A stretch of DNA of 64,000 nt, from positions 1,558,750 through 1,622,749 of the forward strand of contig NZ_CP033877.1 of NCBI RefSeq assembly GCF_006970445.1, written 5' to 3'. Positions 19,256 through 29,134 of this stretch are shown here, one piece after another. The notes below the pieces were generated by a model. The model saw only the letters and a list, made by a program, of their open reading frames with translations, was not told the DNA's origin and searched no databases. The position numbers were made by a program, and so were the translations under genes. This DNA comes from Stenotrophomonas maltophilia (GTDB lineage: Bacteria; Pseudomonadota; Gammaproteobacteria; Xanthomonadales; Xanthomonadaceae). Position 1 is the first letter of the stretch. Each line of letters starts with the position of its first letter.

Positions 19256-19396
19256 ATGAGCGATCACGTCCCGGTATCCAGGCCCAATCCGTTCCTGGAA
19301 CGCCTGTTCGGCGGCAACATGCTGGAAGGCACGTTCAAGGCAGTGATCTGGGTTGCGATCCTGTGCGCGCTGCTGGCGTGGACCACGCTGCGCTGA
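19256..19396 (+). CDS. 46-residue single-helix membrane protein
   Basis: Short gene with a strong ribosome site (AAGGAG, seven bases before ATG 19256). The product begins MSDHVPVSRPNPFLERLFGG and ends with one membrane helix (AVIWVAILCALLAWTTL) and an arginine. Basic and polar residues before the helix suggest an N-in, C-out orientation. Codon use is coding-like. A GC-rich hairpin (19413-19434) follows and may stop transcription before the converging gene. The function is unknown. Confidence 0.65.
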   Translation: MSDHVPVSRPNPFLERLFGGNMLEGTFKAVIWVAILCALLAWTTLR

Positions 19397-19497
19397 GCGA
19401 CGCTGCCGCGCCGGGCCTGCCTGGTTGCAGGCCCTGCTGACGCGATGAATCCCGCTGCCGCCGCAAGGGCGCGGCAGCAGGGTCCGTTCGCGTGCCG

Positions 19498-19782
19498 TCA
19501 GGCGCTGAAGGCCTGGCGCAGGCTGCGCAGGGTTGCCTGGCGATGTTCCCTGGCCGTCGGCTCGCCCATCTCCAGTTCCTGCAGGCGCAGTCCAACCAGG
19601 GTCATCGACAGCGCATAGCCGCGTGCCGCGTCGGCAACGCGTGACAGGCCCACTGCACGGCGGGCCAGTGCATTCACATGTTCAAGGTCGGGCATCAGCC
19701 CCAGATAGGCGCGCTCGGCACTGTCCAGGTCTGGTGCACGCAAAATCGCGTGGGCTTCGGCGGTGGGGGAGACGGAGGCCAT
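19498..19782 (-). CDS. Hypothetical helical protein, 94 residues
   Basis: From ATG 19782 (AAGGA site upstream) the product is MASVSPTAEAHAILRAPD onward, 94 residues, mostly predicted helical, acidic in the middle and basic at the end (REHRQATLRSLRQAFSA). It has no signal peptide or membrane segment and no motif I recognise. It lies 32 bases downstream of mipA on the same strand and could be read through from it. Further upstream in-frame codons lack ribosome sites. Confidence 0.6.
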   Translation of the reverse strand: MASVSPTAEAHAILRAPDLDSAERAYLGLMPDLEHVNALARRAVGLSRVADAARGYALSMTLVGLRLQELEMGEPTAREHRQATLRSLRQAFSA

Positions 19783-19814
19783 GGGGGGGGTCCTTGTCCG
19801 TAGGGGGCGCTCGC

Positions 19815-20582
19815 TCAGAACGAGCGCATCAGGGAAATGAAGGCCGACGTCTGCGTGCCGCGCCGTGCCATCGGGCTGTCCTTCACTGCATCGCCGAACC
19901 ACTGGTTGGCCACCACGCCGGTCGCGCGCCATTTCGTACCCAGCGGCGTGCTGACCGCGATCTGCAGGCTCGGTGACGTGGTACTGCCGGGGCGATAGGC
20001 GTCAAGTCCCGAGCGCAGTGCTTCTTCGTCACTGATGCCGTAGTAGTAGTCGAGCAGCCGTGCACTGGAATGCACGACACCCGCCCGCGGCACCCAGGTG
20101 AAGCGGCCCGCCTGGATCGGATAGCTGTAATGCAGTCGCGACTCGAAACCACCGCCATGGCCGGTGACTTCACGCATCACGCTGGCCTCGACCATGCCCC
20201 AGTCGGCACTGTACTCACCGTTGATGCCCGCCATGGCTGACATCTGCCGGCTGTGCAGGCGGCGCAGCTGTGCATCGTTCACGTCGTCGGTCTTGAAGCG
20301 CAACGTGTAGGGCGTGACCGCCGCCGACAGCCGCAAGCCCTGATCCTTGTAAAGGTACATGCCCAGCGAGCCGGGACTGGCGAAGAAGCGCTTGCCCTGC
20401 CAGGCAATGGCCGGGACCACCAGCGGTTTGACGTCATAGTGCGCGTACGCACCGGAGGTCGCGCCAGCGCTGATGCCGGCCTGCACGCCCGGGTTCTGCT
20501 CGGCAGCGTGGGCGAGCAACGGCACGCCGAGGGTAGTGGTGAGCAGCAGCGGGCGCAGCAGGGTCGGGGACAGCGACGGCAT
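19815..20582 (-). CDS. MipA/OmpV-family outer-membrane protein
   Basis: 255-residue outer-membrane beta-barrel of the MipA/OmpV family, whose members serve as MltA-interacting scaffolds or envelope-stress porins. A signal peptide ends LLAHA/AEQ. Barrel-type strands follow, including the family segments GKRFFASPGSLGMYLY and TPYTLRFKTDD, and it ends SLMRSF with a C-terminal phenylalanine for BAM recognition. It is divergent from a two-component system (20728-22744), and an 11-base-period direct repeat sits in between, so regulation by that pair is likely. Naming it mipA proper would need functional evidence. Confidence 0.85.
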   Translation of the reverse strand: MPSLSPTLLRPLLLTTTLGVPLLAHAAEQNPGVQAGISAGATSGAYAHYDVKPLVVPAIAWQGKRFFASPGSLGMYLYKDQGLRLSAAVTPYTLRFKTDDVNDAQLRRLHSRQMSAMAGINGEYSADWGMVEASVMREVTGHGGGFESRLHYSYPIQAGRFTWVPRAGVVHSSARLLDYYYGISDEEALRSGLDAYRPGSTTSPSLQIAVSTPLGTKWRATGVVANQWFGDAVKDSPMARRGTQTSAFISLMRSF

Positions 20583-20626
20583 CGATCAGCCACTTTGCGG
20601 GGGATGGCTGCGCATGGTGACGGGGT

Positions 20627-20674
20627 AACATTGTCAGAACATTGCGCCCGCGTGATCGGCACGCATGGGCGCAA
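20627..20674. promoter_or_regulatory. Candidate response-regulator site between the MipA gene and its two-component system
   Basis: On the minus strand ATGTT occurs twice with an 11-base period (AACAT at 20627-20631 and 20638-20642 on the plus strand), the helical-turn spacing typical of OmpR/PhoP-type tandem binding. Directly beside it lies an imperfect inverted repeat with arms TTGCGCCC and GGGCGCAA (20642-20674). Both lie upstream of the MipA-family gene and of a TATGAT -10-like element (20693-20698) for the regulator. Confidence 0.45.
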
Positions 20675-20727
20675 AACCAGGGCGCCAGGCACTATGATCG
20701 GCAGCGTTTCCGGTAGACGAGTTCCTG

Positions 20728-21399
20728 ATGCGCATCCTCCTGGTCGAAGACGATCCTGATCTGTCCCGCGCCCTGCAATCGGGCCTGGAGCGGCAGGGTG
20801 TGGTCGCCGACGTGGTCGGCAGCCTGGCCGAGGCCGCGCTCGCGTTGCGCGAACCGGTGCACCAGCTGCTGCTGCTTGACCGCCAGCTGCCCGATGGCGA
20901 TGGCGCCGGATTCGTCGCGACGGCGCGTGCGCTTCGGCCGAACCTGGCAGTGATCATGCTGACCGCCAAGGGCACGCTGTCGGACAAGGTCGAAGGCCTG
21001 GACGTCGGTGCCGATGACTATCTGGTCAAGCCGGTGGCGATCGAGGAACTGATGGCGCGCATCCGCGCCGTATCGCGCAGGCCTTCGGCGATGGTGACGC
21101 CGAGCCTGCGGCTGGGGCGGCTCGAGTTCGATTTCGAATCGCTGCAGGCACAGGTGGAAGGCCAGCCATTGGCCCTGCCTCGGCGGCAGGTGCTGGTGCT
21201 GCAGGCGCTGGCGATGCGGCAGGGTCGTACGGTTACCCGTAGTGCGCTGGAGGCTGCGGTGTACGGGTTCGACGATGAGATCCAGTCCAATGCACTCGAT
21301 GCGCATATCTCCAAGCTGCGCAAGGCGCTGCAGCAGGCCGGGGCCGGCGTGGAGATCCACGTGATCCGCGGCGTCGGCTACCTGCTGGCGGAGGCCTGA
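20728..21399 (+). CDS. OmpR/PhoB-type response regulator
   Basis: 223-residue regulator with an N-terminal receiver and C-terminal winged helix. The acidic pocket (VEDDPD), phosphorylation site Asp51 (LLLLDRQLPDG), the switch Thr (MLTAKG) and the conserved Lys (YLVKP) are present. The winged-helix half shows LTRRE-equivalent residues followed by VYGFDDEIQSNALDAHISKLRKAL and VIRGVGYLL. The following kinase starts one base after its stop. The divergent neighbour encoding a MipA-family protein is the likeliest target. It resembles PmrA/QseB-like regulators, but the ligand cannot be named. Confidence 0.93.
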   Translation: MRILLVEDDPDLSRALQSGLERQGVVADVVGSLAEAALALREPVHQLLLLDRQLPDGDGAGFVATARALRPNLAVIMLTAKGTLSDKVEGLDVGADDYLVKPVAIEELMARIRAVSRRPSAMVTPSLRLGRLEFDFESLQAQVEGQPLALPRRQVLVLQALAMRQGRTVTRSALEAAVYGFDDEIQSNALDAHISKLRKALQQAGAGVEIHVIRGVGYLLAEA

Positions 21400-21400
21400 G

Positions 21401-22744
21401 ATGGCCCGTCCGATCCGTTCGATCACCCTTGGCCTGGCCTGGCGCCTGTTCCTGGCGCAGGCCTTCACCGTGCTGTTCGCGGTGGTCGCGCTGATCCTGA
21501 CCTGGGGTGACAAGGACTCCTGGGGCATGGACATGTTCGTTGCCGAGGCGGTGGCCAAGGCGGTGCACAGCGAAGGCGGCCGCCTGGTGCTGGACCAGGC
21601 GCGCTGGGACAAGCTCGATGCCAACGCCGGGGGAAATCTCTGGTTCGCCGCGGTGGACGACAGGGGCATGTGGCTGGAGCGCGGTACCATTCCTGCGATC
21701 CACGCGCCGCTGCTTGCGCGCCTGCCGACCGTGGGCGCCACTGAACTGGGTTCGCTGGTCCCACCCTACCTGGACGTGGCGCGGGTGATGATCCGCAACG
21801 AGGAGGGGCGCCGCATCACTGTGATGGCCGGTGGCGCGCCGAAGGGCGGGCTGCTTGATGGCGCGCTGATGGTGTTGCGCCTGATCGGCCTGTGGTTCTT
21901 CCTGCCGCTGATCGTGGTCACCCTGCTGGTGATGCCGACGGTGATCCACCGTGCGATGCGGGGCGTGCGCCGTTCTGCGCAGCAGGCCAAGGAGCTGGAC
22001 ATCGGCCAGCCCGGTGCGCGCCTGGATGCGCAGCTGGTTTCCACGGAAGTGGCGCCGCTGGTGGAAGCATTCAACGATGCCATCGACAAGGTGCAGCAGG
22101 GCTACGCGGCGCGCGACAAGTTCCTCGCCGACGCGGCGCACGAGCTGCGCGTACCGATCGCCGTGGTGCAGGCGCGCCTGTCTCAGCTGCCGCAGGGCGA
22201 GCTGAAATCGCAGCTGCTGACCGACGTGGCGCGGCTGGGCAATGTTGCCGAGCACCTGCTCGACCTGCAGCGGCTTGACCGCAATGTCGGCGCATTGCAG
22301 CGGCTGGACCTGGCCCTGCTGGTGCGAGAGGCTGCCGCGGACCTGGCGCCGCTGGTGGTGGGGGCCGGTTACGGATTCGAAGTGGACGCGCCGGAGGCGC
22401 CGGTGTGGATCCACGGCGACAGCCTGGCGCTGGGGCGGGTGATTGCCAATCTGGTACACAACGCGATCGTGCATGGCGGTGGCCGAGGCACCATCTGCGT
22501 GCGGTTGGACACACGCGGGTTGCTGGAAGTCAGCGACCAGGGCGCGGGCATTCCGGTGGGCGACCGCGAGGCGATCTTCGAGCCGTTCCATCGCCTGCGC
22601 GCGGCGGGCAGCGGTAGTGGTCTCGGTCTGCACCTGGTGAAGGAAATCGTGCAGCACCACGGTGGCTCGGTCAGTGTCGGCGAGGCTTCGGGCGGCGGCG
22701 CGAGCTTCCGGGTCAATTTCCATCGCGGCAGCGTCCGGCGCTGA
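21401..22744 (+). CDS. Sensor histidine kinase
   Basis: 447-residue inner-membrane kinase paired with the preceding response regulator. Two membrane segments (near residues 15-35 and 160-185) flank a periplasmic sensor of about 130 residues, then a HAMP-like linker, the dimerisation box DAAHELRVPI with phosphorylated His247, and an ATPase domain with N box (NLVHNAIVHGG), G1 (DQGAGIP), F box and G2 (GSGLGLHLVKEI). The H box has HELRVP rather than the common HELRTP. The periplasmic sensor shows no domain I recognise; envelope stress or cationic peptides would fit the MipA neighbour. Confidence 0.92.
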   Translation: MARPIRSITLGLAWRLFLAQAFTVLFAVVALILTWGDKDSWGMDMFVAEAVAKAVHSEGGRLVLDQARWDKLDANAGGNLWFAAVDDRGMWLERGTIPAIHAPLLARLPTVGATELGSLVPPYLDVARVMIRNEEGRRITVMAGGAPKGGLLDGALMVLRLIGLWFFLPLIVVTLLVMPTVIHRAMRGVRRSAQQAKELDIGQPGARLDAQLVSTEVAPLVEAFNDAIDKVQQGYAARDKFLADAAHELRVPIAVVQARLSQLPQGELKSQLLTDVARLGNVAEHLLDLQRLDRNVGALQRLDLALLVREAAADLAPLVVGAGYGFEVDAPEAPVWIHGDSLALGRVIANLVHNAIVHGGGRGTICVRLDTRGLLEVSDQGAGIPVGDREAIFEPFHRLRAAGSGSGLGLHLVKEIVQHHGGSVSVGEASGGGASFRVNFHRGSVRR

Positions 22745-22803
22745 CGCGTTTGCGGGGCAAGTCCCGATAGGCAACCTGCCGCAGGCAACGTCAGGCTGGC
22801 CTC

Positions 22804-25203
22804 ATGGCCGTCGAGCGTTCCCCGTCTCCCTTGCTGGGCAGTGGCGCTGCTGTGGCGCTGACACTGGGGGCGTTGGCCTGCGTGCAGCTTCCGCAGCTGC
22901 CGCCGCTGTGGGTCTGCAGGGTGATGATCGTGCTTGGCATCGCAGGGTGGGGCCTGCGTTGGCGGGGGCGCCTGCCGGCGGTCGTGCTGTTTGGTGCCGG
23001 ATGGACGGCGCTGCACGGGCACTGGGCATTGCAGGACCAGCTTCCACCGGGCCAGCCAGCACGGGATGTGGTAGTCAGTGGCCGGGTCATCGATCTGCCA
23101 GATCATGGGACCACGCACACCCGCTTCCTGCTGCAGGTCAGCGAGAGCAGCGAACTGCCATGGTTGCGCGGCAAGCGGCTGCAGGTCACCTGGAACGATG
23201 CCTGGCGTGCCGCCGATGCCACCGTTGCAGGGCGTGGGCGCCATCAGGTCCTGGCCGGTGCGCAGTGGCATCTGGCCCTGCGCGTGCGGGCGCCGCGATC
23301 GCGGATCAATCCCGGTGGTTTCGACAGTGAACGCCATGCGCTGCTGCGCGGCGTGTCCGGCAACGGCACGGTGCGGGAGCCGGCCAGCGCGCGTGAGCTG
23401 CAGGCCGCGCATGGCCTGCCGGCATGGCGTGAACGCACCAGCGCCGCCATCGCCGCGCAGGTGGCCCATCCAGCGGCGCGCTTCGTGCAGGCGCTTGCGC
23501 TGGGTGATACGCGCGGCCTGTCCGACACCGATTGGGATCAGTTGCGGGCGCTGGGCCTGACCCATCTGGTGGCCATTTCCGGGTTCCATGTCGGAGTGGT
23601 CGCGGGGCTGGGGGCGTTGCTGTGTCGGGGGCTGTGGTGGCTGTGCCCCCTGCTGGCCCGCCATTGGCCGCGTCCGCTGGCGGCGGCCTGCGCTGCAGCC
23701 CTGGCCGCAGCAGGCTACGCGGTGCTGGCCGGCGGTGAATTGCCGACCGTGCGCACTGCGCTCATGATCGGGCTGGTCGCACTGGCGCGCAGCGGGCGAC
23801 GCCCGCTCGGTCTCATGCAGGGGCTTGCGCTGGCGGCGCTGGCGCTGCTGCTGCCGGCGCCCCTGGCGGTGCTGTCGGCGGGCTTCTGGCTCAGTTTCGG
23901 TGGCGTGTTGTGGCTGGTGTGGTGCTTGCCGCCGGGACGTCCGCGCGGGGTGGCCGCCTACCTGCGCGGGTTCCTGGCCGCACAAGGGGTGGCCAGCGTC
24001 GGCCTGTTGCCGCTGGGCATCGCCTTGTTCGGGGGCACTGCCTGGCTGGGGCCGCTGGTGAACCTGCCGGTCATCCCGTGGTGGACATTGCTGGTGGTGC
24101 CCCTGTCGCTGCTGGGCACCGCGCTGCAGGTGCTGCATGACGGGGCCGGGCGCTGGGCGTGGTGCGCTGCGGCGTGGTTGTTCGAGATCAGCTGGCAGGC
24201 GCTGCAGCCGTTGGCGGCGCATCCTCGGGCGATGTGGTGGTTGGCCGAGGCGCCGGCCTGGGCCGTGCCGGCGGCGCTGCTGGGCGTGTTCTGGTGGCTG
24301 CTGCCGCGTGGTGCCGGGGGCGGGCTGGCCGGCCTGCTGCTGTGCCTGCCGCTGCTGTGGCCGCAACGTGAGCGACCGGCGGAGGGCGAACTGGAGCTGC
24401 TGGTGCACGATGTCGGCCAGGGCACGGCGGTGTTGCTGCGTACCGCGCGGCATGCGCTCTGGTACGACGTCGGGCCGCCGAACGGGGGCGAGGGCAGCGA
24501 GCGGGTCCTGGTTCCGTCATTGCGGGCGCTGGGGCAGGCTCCGCCTGACCGGGTGATGATCAGTCACGACGATCTCGACCATGCCGGCAACCTGCCGAGC
24601 CTGCGTCTTCAGCTGCCAGAGCTGCCATTGCAGGCGCCGCCGGGCAGTACGATCGCCGGGGCCGGGCGTTGCCAGCGCGGCCTGCGCTGGCACTGGGACG
24701 GCGTCGATTTCCAGGTGCTGCACCCGGATGCCGGCAGCCAGCGGGCCGAAAACGAGGACAGCTGCGTGCTGCGCGTGACCAGCGCTCAGGGCGTGGTCCT
24801 GTTGCCCGGGGACATCGGTCGTCCGGCCGAACAGGTGCTGCTGCGGGCGTCTCCGGTGGCGCTGAAGGCGGACGTGGTGCTGGTGCCGCACCATGGCAGC
24901 GGCGGCAGCTCCAGTGCGCCTTGGGTGGCGGCGGTGTCACCCCGGCTGGCGCTGGTCTCGGCCGGGCACCAGAACCGCTTTGGCCACCCGCGCCGGGACG
25001 TGGTCCGGCGCTGGCAGGCGCAGGGAGCCGAGGTGGTGTCCACCGCAGAGTCCGGGGCGATCCGCGTATGGCTTGGCGCACAAGGGCTGCAGCTGCGTGA
25101 ACAGCGTATCCATGCATCCCGGTGGTGGGATGCCGCTGGGCGGGCGCGGTCGGCTGCTATCCTATCGCCGATCGAACAAGCGGCCGTTGGGCCGGAGGGT
25201 TGA
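22804..25203 (+). CDS. comEC: DNA internalisation-related competence protein ComEC/Rec2
   Basis: 799-residue polytopic inner-membrane channel for uptake of single-stranded DNA in natural transformation. An N-terminal soluble region (about 60-180) precedes the competence domain with many membrane helices (about 210-490; signature FVQALALGDTRGL and HLVAISGFHVGV). A C-terminal metallo-beta-lactamase-like domain follows (VHDVGQGTAVLLRT, SHDDLDHAGN, LLPGDI, VPHHGSGGSSS). All motifs are intact. Only 60 bases separate it from the kinase gene and three bases from exbB. With the pilus genes it supports a transformable lifestyle. Confidence 0.95.
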   Translation: MAVERSPSPLLGSGAAVALTLGALACVQLPQLPPLWVCRVMIVLGIAGWGLRWRGRLPAVVLFGAGWTALHGHWALQDQLPPGQPARDVVVSGRVIDLPDHGTTHTRFLLQVSESSELPWLRGKRLQVTWNDAWRAADATVAGRGRHQVLAGAQWHLALRVRAPRSRINPGGFDSERHALLRGVSGNGTVREPASARELQAAHGLPAWRERTSAAIAAQVAHPAARFVQALALGDTRGLSDTDWDQLRALGLTHLVAISGFHVGVVAGLGALLCRGLWWLCPLLARHWPRPLAAACAAALAAAGYAVLAGGELPTVRTALMIGLVALARSGRRPLGLMQGLALAALALLLPAPLAVLSAGFWLSFGGVLWLVWCLPPGRPRGVAAYLRGFLAAQGVASVGLLPLGIALFGGTAWLGPLVNLPVIPWWTLLVVPLSLLGTALQVLHDGAGRWAWCAAAWLFEISWQALQPLAAHPRAMWWLAEAPAWAVPAALLGVFWWLLPRGAGGGLAGLLLCLPLLWPQRERPAEGELELLVHDVGQGTAVLLRTARHALWYDVGPPNGGEGSERVLVPSLRALGQAPPDRVMISHDDLDHAGNLPSLRLQLPELPLQAPPGSTIAGAGRCQRGLRWHWDGVDFQVLHPDAGSQRAENEDSCVLRVTSAQGVVLLPGDIGRPAEQVLLRASPVALKADVVLVPHHGSGGSSSAPWVAAVSPRLALVSAGHQNRFGHPRRDVVRRWQAQGAEVVSTAESGAIRVWLGAQGLQLREQRIHASRWWDAAGRARSAAILSPIEQAAVGPEG

Positions 25204-25206
25204 AAC

Positions 25207-25869
25207 GTGTGGGAACTGGTCAAGGCCGGTGGCTGGCCGATGGTGCCGCTGCTGCTGTTGGGCGTACTGGCTTTGGCGATCATCCTGGAGCGTTTCTGGT
25301 CCCTGCGGCGAACGGAGGTGCTGCCGCCCGGCCTCGGCCAGGAAGTGCGCAACTGGGCCGCACGCGGCAAGCTTGACCCGGCGCACCTGCAGACCCTGCG
25401 CGCCAACTCGCCGCTGGGCGCATTGCTGGCGGCCGCACTGGAAGCCCGCAACCGCCCGCGTGACCAGATCCGCGAGCGCATCGAAGACACCGGCCGCCAC
25501 CTGGTGCATCGCATGGAGCGTTTCCTCAACGCGCTGGGCACCATTGCGTCGGCCGGTCCGCTGCTGGGCCTGCTGGGCACGGTGATCGGCATGATCCAGA
25601 TGTTCCTGGGCATCCTCGACCATGGCGTGGGCGACGTGAACCAGCTGGCCGGCGGCATCGGCAAGGCCCTGGTGTGCACCGCCACCGGCATGATCGTGGC
25701 TATCCCGGCATTGATGTTCCATCGCTACTTCAAGGGCCGCATCCACGGCTACGTGGTGGAAATGGAGCAGGAAGCCAGCGCCCTGCTGGACACGCTGGAT
25801 GGCCGCCCCGGGGTGATGACCCCGTCGCCGTCCGCGCGCCCGGCCAACGCCGCCACGGCGAAGGCCTGA
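25207..25869 (+). CDS. MotA/TolQ/ExbB proton channel family protein
   Basis: 220-residue inner-membrane proton-channel subunit of the TolQ/ExbB type. GTG 25207 starts three bases after comEC. Three membrane helices are visible: MVPLLLLGVLALAIILERFW near the N-terminus and two around GPLLGLLGTVIGMIQMF and ALVCTATGMIVAIPALMFHRYF, carrying the conserved TGMIVAIPA motif. It pairs with the ExbD-like gene that follows. Its place ahead of msbA/lpxK, conserved in this family, suggests it energises an envelope process tied to LPS rather than iron uptake, but that is inference. Confidence 0.9.
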   Translation: MWELVKAGGWPMVPLLLLGVLALAIILERFWSLRRTEVLPPGLGQEVRNWAARGKLDPAHLQTLRANSPLGALLAAALEARNRPRDQIRERIEDTGRHLVHRMERFLNALGTIASAGPLLGLLGTVIGMIQMFLGILDHGVGDVNQLAGGIGKALVCTATGMIVAIPALMFHRYFKGRIHGYVVEMEQEASALLDTLDGRPGVMTPSPSARPANAATAKA

Positions 25870-25872
25870 TCG

Positions 25873-26295
25873 ATGCGTATCGGCAATGACCGATCCCAGG
25901 ATGAGCCGCATATCGATCTGGTCCCGCTGATCGACGTCATCCTGGTGCTGATCATCTTCTTCGTGGTCACCACCACCTTCGATGCGCGCTCGACGCTGCA
26001 GGTGCAGCTGCCCACCGCCAGCCAGCAGCCCAACAACGAGCCGCCGCGTTCGCTCAGCGTGCTGATCAACGCCGAAGGCCGTTATTTCATCAATGACCAG
26101 GAAGTGCTGCGCAGCGACGTCGAGTCGGTCAAGCAGACCATCGCGTCTGTCGCCGGCAGTGACCGCAGCCAGCCCGTGCTGCTGCGTGCCGACGCACGCA
26201 CCCCCTACCAGGCCGTGGTGACTGCGCAGGACGCGCTCGGTCAGCTCGGTTTCCGTCGTATCGCCATTGCAACTGCGCCAGAGGTGCGTCCATGA
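25873..26295 (+). CDS. ExbD/TolR family biopolymer transport protein
   Basis: 140-residue partner of the preceding channel. One N-terminal helix (LVPLIDVILVLIIFFVVTT) carries the conserved proton-path aspartate, with the family pattern IDLVPLIDV. A periplasmic TolR/ExbD domain follows (LNVLI-type SLSVLINAEGRYFINDQEV, ending FRRIAIATAPE). Three bases separate it from exbB and its stop overlaps the msbA start (ATGA), so it belongs to the same translational block. Confidence 0.92.
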   Translation: MRIGNDRSQDEPHIDLVPLIDVILVLIIFFVVTTTFDARSTLQVQLPTASQQPNNEPPRSLSVLINAEGRYFINDQEVLRSDVESVKQTIASVAGSDRSQPVLLRADARTPYQAVVTAQDALGQLGFRRIAIATAPEVRP

Positions 26296-28040
26296 GTTCC
26301 CATCACGCGCCGGTGTGGCCGATCTACAAACGTCTGCTGGGCTACACCCGCACCTACTGGGTGTTCATGGTGGGCGCGGTCATCGCCATGGTGGTCGAAG
26401 CCCTGGCCGGCTACCACTTCACCAAGCTGATGGAGCCGCTGGTCAACGAAGGTTTCGTCGACCCGCAGCCGCGCGCGGCCGTGGTGCTGCCGCTGACCAT
26501 CCTCGGCCTGTTCCTGATGCGCAGCCTGGCCACCTGGGTCAGTGACTACACGCTGGCCAAGACCGGCCGCAGCGTGGTCCGCGACCTGCGTGAGCAGGTG
26601 CTGCAGAAGTACCTGCACCTGCCGTCGTCGCACTTCGATACCGAAGCGACGCCGGTGATGGTCAGCCGCCTGAACTTCGATACCGAGCAGGTCACCCAGG
26701 CCAGTGCCGACGCGCTGAAGACCGTGGTGGCCGATACCCTCACCATCATCGCGATGCTGGCGGTGATGCTGCAGATGAGCGTCAAGGTCACCCTGGCGAT
26801 GCTGGTGGTGGTGCCGCTGATCGGCGTGATCGTGTCCTACGTCGGCAAGCGCTACCGGCGCATCAGCCGCGGCATCCAGGACGGCATGGGCACCATGGCC
26901 CAGACTGCCGAGCAGTCACTGGCCGCGCAGCAGGAAGTGAAGGTGCATGGCACCCAGCAGCACGAGATCTCGCGCTACTCGCGCCTGGCCAACCGCATGC
27001 TGGCGCTGAACATGAAGGTCGAGGTCACCCGTGCCGCCGCCTCCAGCGTGGTGCAGTTCCTGGCCGCACTGGCGCTGGCGGTGATCGTGTGGGTGTCGAC
27101 CCGCGAAGCCCTGGCAGGCCGCCTCAATGCCGGCCAGTTCATGGGCCTGATGACCTCGATGATGGCGATCATTCCCTCGCTGCGCCGCCTGACCAGCGTA
27201 CAGACGTCCATCTCGCGCGGTGTTTCCGCCGCTGAGCGCCTGTTCGGCATCATCGACATGCAGGTGGAGCGCGACGAGGGCCAGCACCGCGTGCAGCGCG
27301 TGCGGGGTGAACTGGCGTTCGACCACGTCATGCTGCGCTACCGCGAGGACAGCGGCATCGCCCTGGACGACATCAGCTTCGTTGCCAGGCCGGGCACGGT
27401 GACGGCCATCGTTGGCCGTTCCGGCAGCGGCAAGACCAGCCTGATCCGGCTGGTGCCGCGCTTCTACGAGCCCAGTGGCGGTGTCATCACCCTCGACGGC
27501 GTGGCCCTGGACGACTACCCGCTGGCCGACCTGCGCCGGCAGGTGGCGATGGTCGGGCAGAAGGTCATGCTGTTCGATGACACCATCGCTGCCAACATCG
27601 CCTATGGCATGGAAGCGACCGACGAGCAGATCCGCGCAGCGGCCGAAGCCGCCAACGCGTGGGAGTTCATCGCACGCATGCCGCAGCAGCTGCAGACCCC
27701 GGTGGGCGAGAATGGCGCGCTGCTGTCCGGTGGCCAGCGCCAGCGCCTGGCGATTGCCCGCGCGATCCTGCGCGACGCTCCGATCCTGATCCTCGACGAA
27801 GCCACTGCGGCGCTGGACAACGAATCCGAGCGCCTGGTGCAGGATGCACTGCAGCGCCTGATGCCCGAACGCACCACGCTGGTCATCGCGCACCGCCTGT
27901 CGACCATTGAGCATGCCGACCAGGTGCTGGTGATGGATCATGGCCGCATCGTTGAACGTGGTACCCACAAGGAGCTGCTCGAACTGGGCGGCCTGTACCA
28001 GCATCTGCACAGCATGCAGTTCCGCGAAAGGCAGGACTGA
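26292..28040 (+). CDS. msbA: Lipid A flippase MsbA
   Basis: 582-residue ABC half-transporter that flips lipid A core across the inner membrane. Six membrane helices occupy the first 320 residues ([16 protein letters not shown] is typical of MsbA). The ATPase half has Walker [10 protein letters not shown], signature LLSGGQRQR, Walker [13 protein letters not shown] and switch His in VIAHRLS. The gene overlaps exbD upstream and lpxK downstream by one to four bases, the standard lipid A arrangement. Confidence 0.96.
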   Translation: MSSHHAPVWPIYKRLLGYTRTYWVFMVGAVIAMVVEALAGYHFTKLMEPLVNEGFVDPQPRAAVVLPLTILGLFLMRSLATWVSDYTLAKTGRSVVRDLREQVLQKYLHLPSSHFDTEATPVMVSRLNFDTEQVTQASADALKTVVADTLTIIAMLAVMLQMSVKVTLAMLVVVPLIGVIVSYVGKRYRRISRGIQDGMGTMAQTAEQSLAAQQEVKVHGTQQHEISRYSRLANRMLALNMKVEVTRAAASSVVQFLAALALAVIVWVSTREALAGRLNAGQFMGLMTSMMAIIPSLRRLTSVQTSISRGVSAAERLFGIIDMQVERDEGQHRVQRVRGELAFDHVMLRYREDSGIALDDISFVARPGTVTAIVGRSGSGKTSLIRLVPRFYEPSGGVITLDGVALDDYPLADLRRQVAMVGQKVMLFDDTIAANIAYGMEATDEQIRAAAEAANAWEFIARMPQQLQTPVGENGALLSGGQRQRLAIARAILRDAPILILDEATAALDNESERLVQDALQRLMPERTTLVIAHRLSTIEHADQVLVMDHGRIVERGTHKELLELGGLYQHLHSMQFRERQD

Positions 28041-29059
28041 TGGCCGGCAAGGGTACCCAGACCCCGCCGTACTGGTACGACGGCACCCCGGTTCCGTGGA
28101 CGATGCGCCTGCTGGCGCCGCTGTACGCAGGTGTCACGGCGCTGCGCCGGCGCGCCTATCGGCGTGGCTGGCGCAAGCGCCATTCGTTGCCGGTGCCGGT
28201 CATCGTGGTCGGCAACATCACCGCCGGCGGTACCGGCAAGACGCCGCTGACCATTGCCCTGGTCGAACGCCTGCGCGCGGCCGGCTGGAGGCCGGGCGTG
28301 GCCAGCCGTGGCTATGGTCGCGAAGACGCCGACAAGCCGCTGTGGGTGCAGGCTGATACGCCGACCGCCAAGGGCGGGGACGAACCGGTGCTGATCGCCT
28401 GGAAGACCGGCGTGCCGGTGCGCGTGGATCGCGACCGTGTCGCCGCCGGCAAGGCGCTGATCGAGGCCGGTTGCGATGTGATCGTCTGTGACGACGGCCT
28501 GCAGCACTACCGGCTGGCGCGCGACATCGAGATTGAAGTGGTTGATGCGCAGCGTCGCTACGGCAATGGCCGGATGATTCCGGCCGGGCCGCTGCGCGAG
28601 CCGGTCAGCCGCGCCAGCGAATGCGATTTCCGCGTGGTCAATCTCGGCCAGGCCGATGAGGAGACTGCGGCACAGGCCTGTGGCTTCGGCCAGTGGCCAA
28701 TGGCCCTGCACATCGACAGTGCGCAGCCGCTGGCCGGTGGCCGCGCGCGCCCGCTGGCCTACTTCAAGGGACAGCGCGTGCATGCGGTGGCCGGCATCGC
28801 CCATCCGCAGCGCTTCTTCGACATGTTGCGCGCGCGCGGGATCGGCGTGGTGCCGCATGCGTTTGCCGACCACCAGGCCTACCAGCCGCAGGACCTGTCC
28901 TTCGGCAGCCAGCTGCCGGTACTGATGACCGAGAAGGATGCGGTGAAATGCCGGGCGTTCGGCAACGACTGGCACTACGCGGTTCCGCTGCGCGCGGAGT
29001 TGCCCGCGGCGTTCTGGGTGGCGTTGACCGATCGCCTGGACAAGCTGCGACCGAACTGA
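28040..29059 (+). CDS. lpxK: Tetraacyldisaccharide 4'-kinase LpxK
   Basis: 339-residue membrane-associated kinase that adds the 4'-phosphate to the lipid A precursor. The N-terminus is amphipathic ([24 protein letters not shown]). The Walker [20 protein letters not shown], and the catalytic [15 protein letters not shown] segment are present. Length is normal. The start overlaps the msbA stop by one base, and kdsB follows, so three consecutive LPS steps are clustered. Confidence 0.96.
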   Translation: MAGKGTQTPPYWYDGTPVPWTMRLLAPLYAGVTALRRRAYRRGWRKRHSLPVPVIVVGNITAGGTGKTPLTIALVERLRAAGWRPGVASRGYGREDADKPLWVQADTPTAKGGDEPVLIAWKTGVPVRVDRDRVAAGKALIEAGCDVIVCDDGLQHYRLARDIEIEVVDAQRRYGNGRMIPAGPLREPVSRASECDFRVVNLGQADEETAAQACGFGQWPMALHIDSAQPLAGGRARPLAYFKGQRVHAVAGIAHPQRFFDMLRARGIGVVPHAFADHQAYQPQDLSFGSQLPVLMTEKDAVKCRAFGNDWHYAVPLRAELPAAFWVALTDRLDKLRPN

Positions 29060-29134
29060 GTGGCGCGGTGGCGCTTGCATTCACGCGCCGCTGGCCGCAT
29101 TCCCGTTGTAACGAGCCTGCCGAGTACCGCCCGC

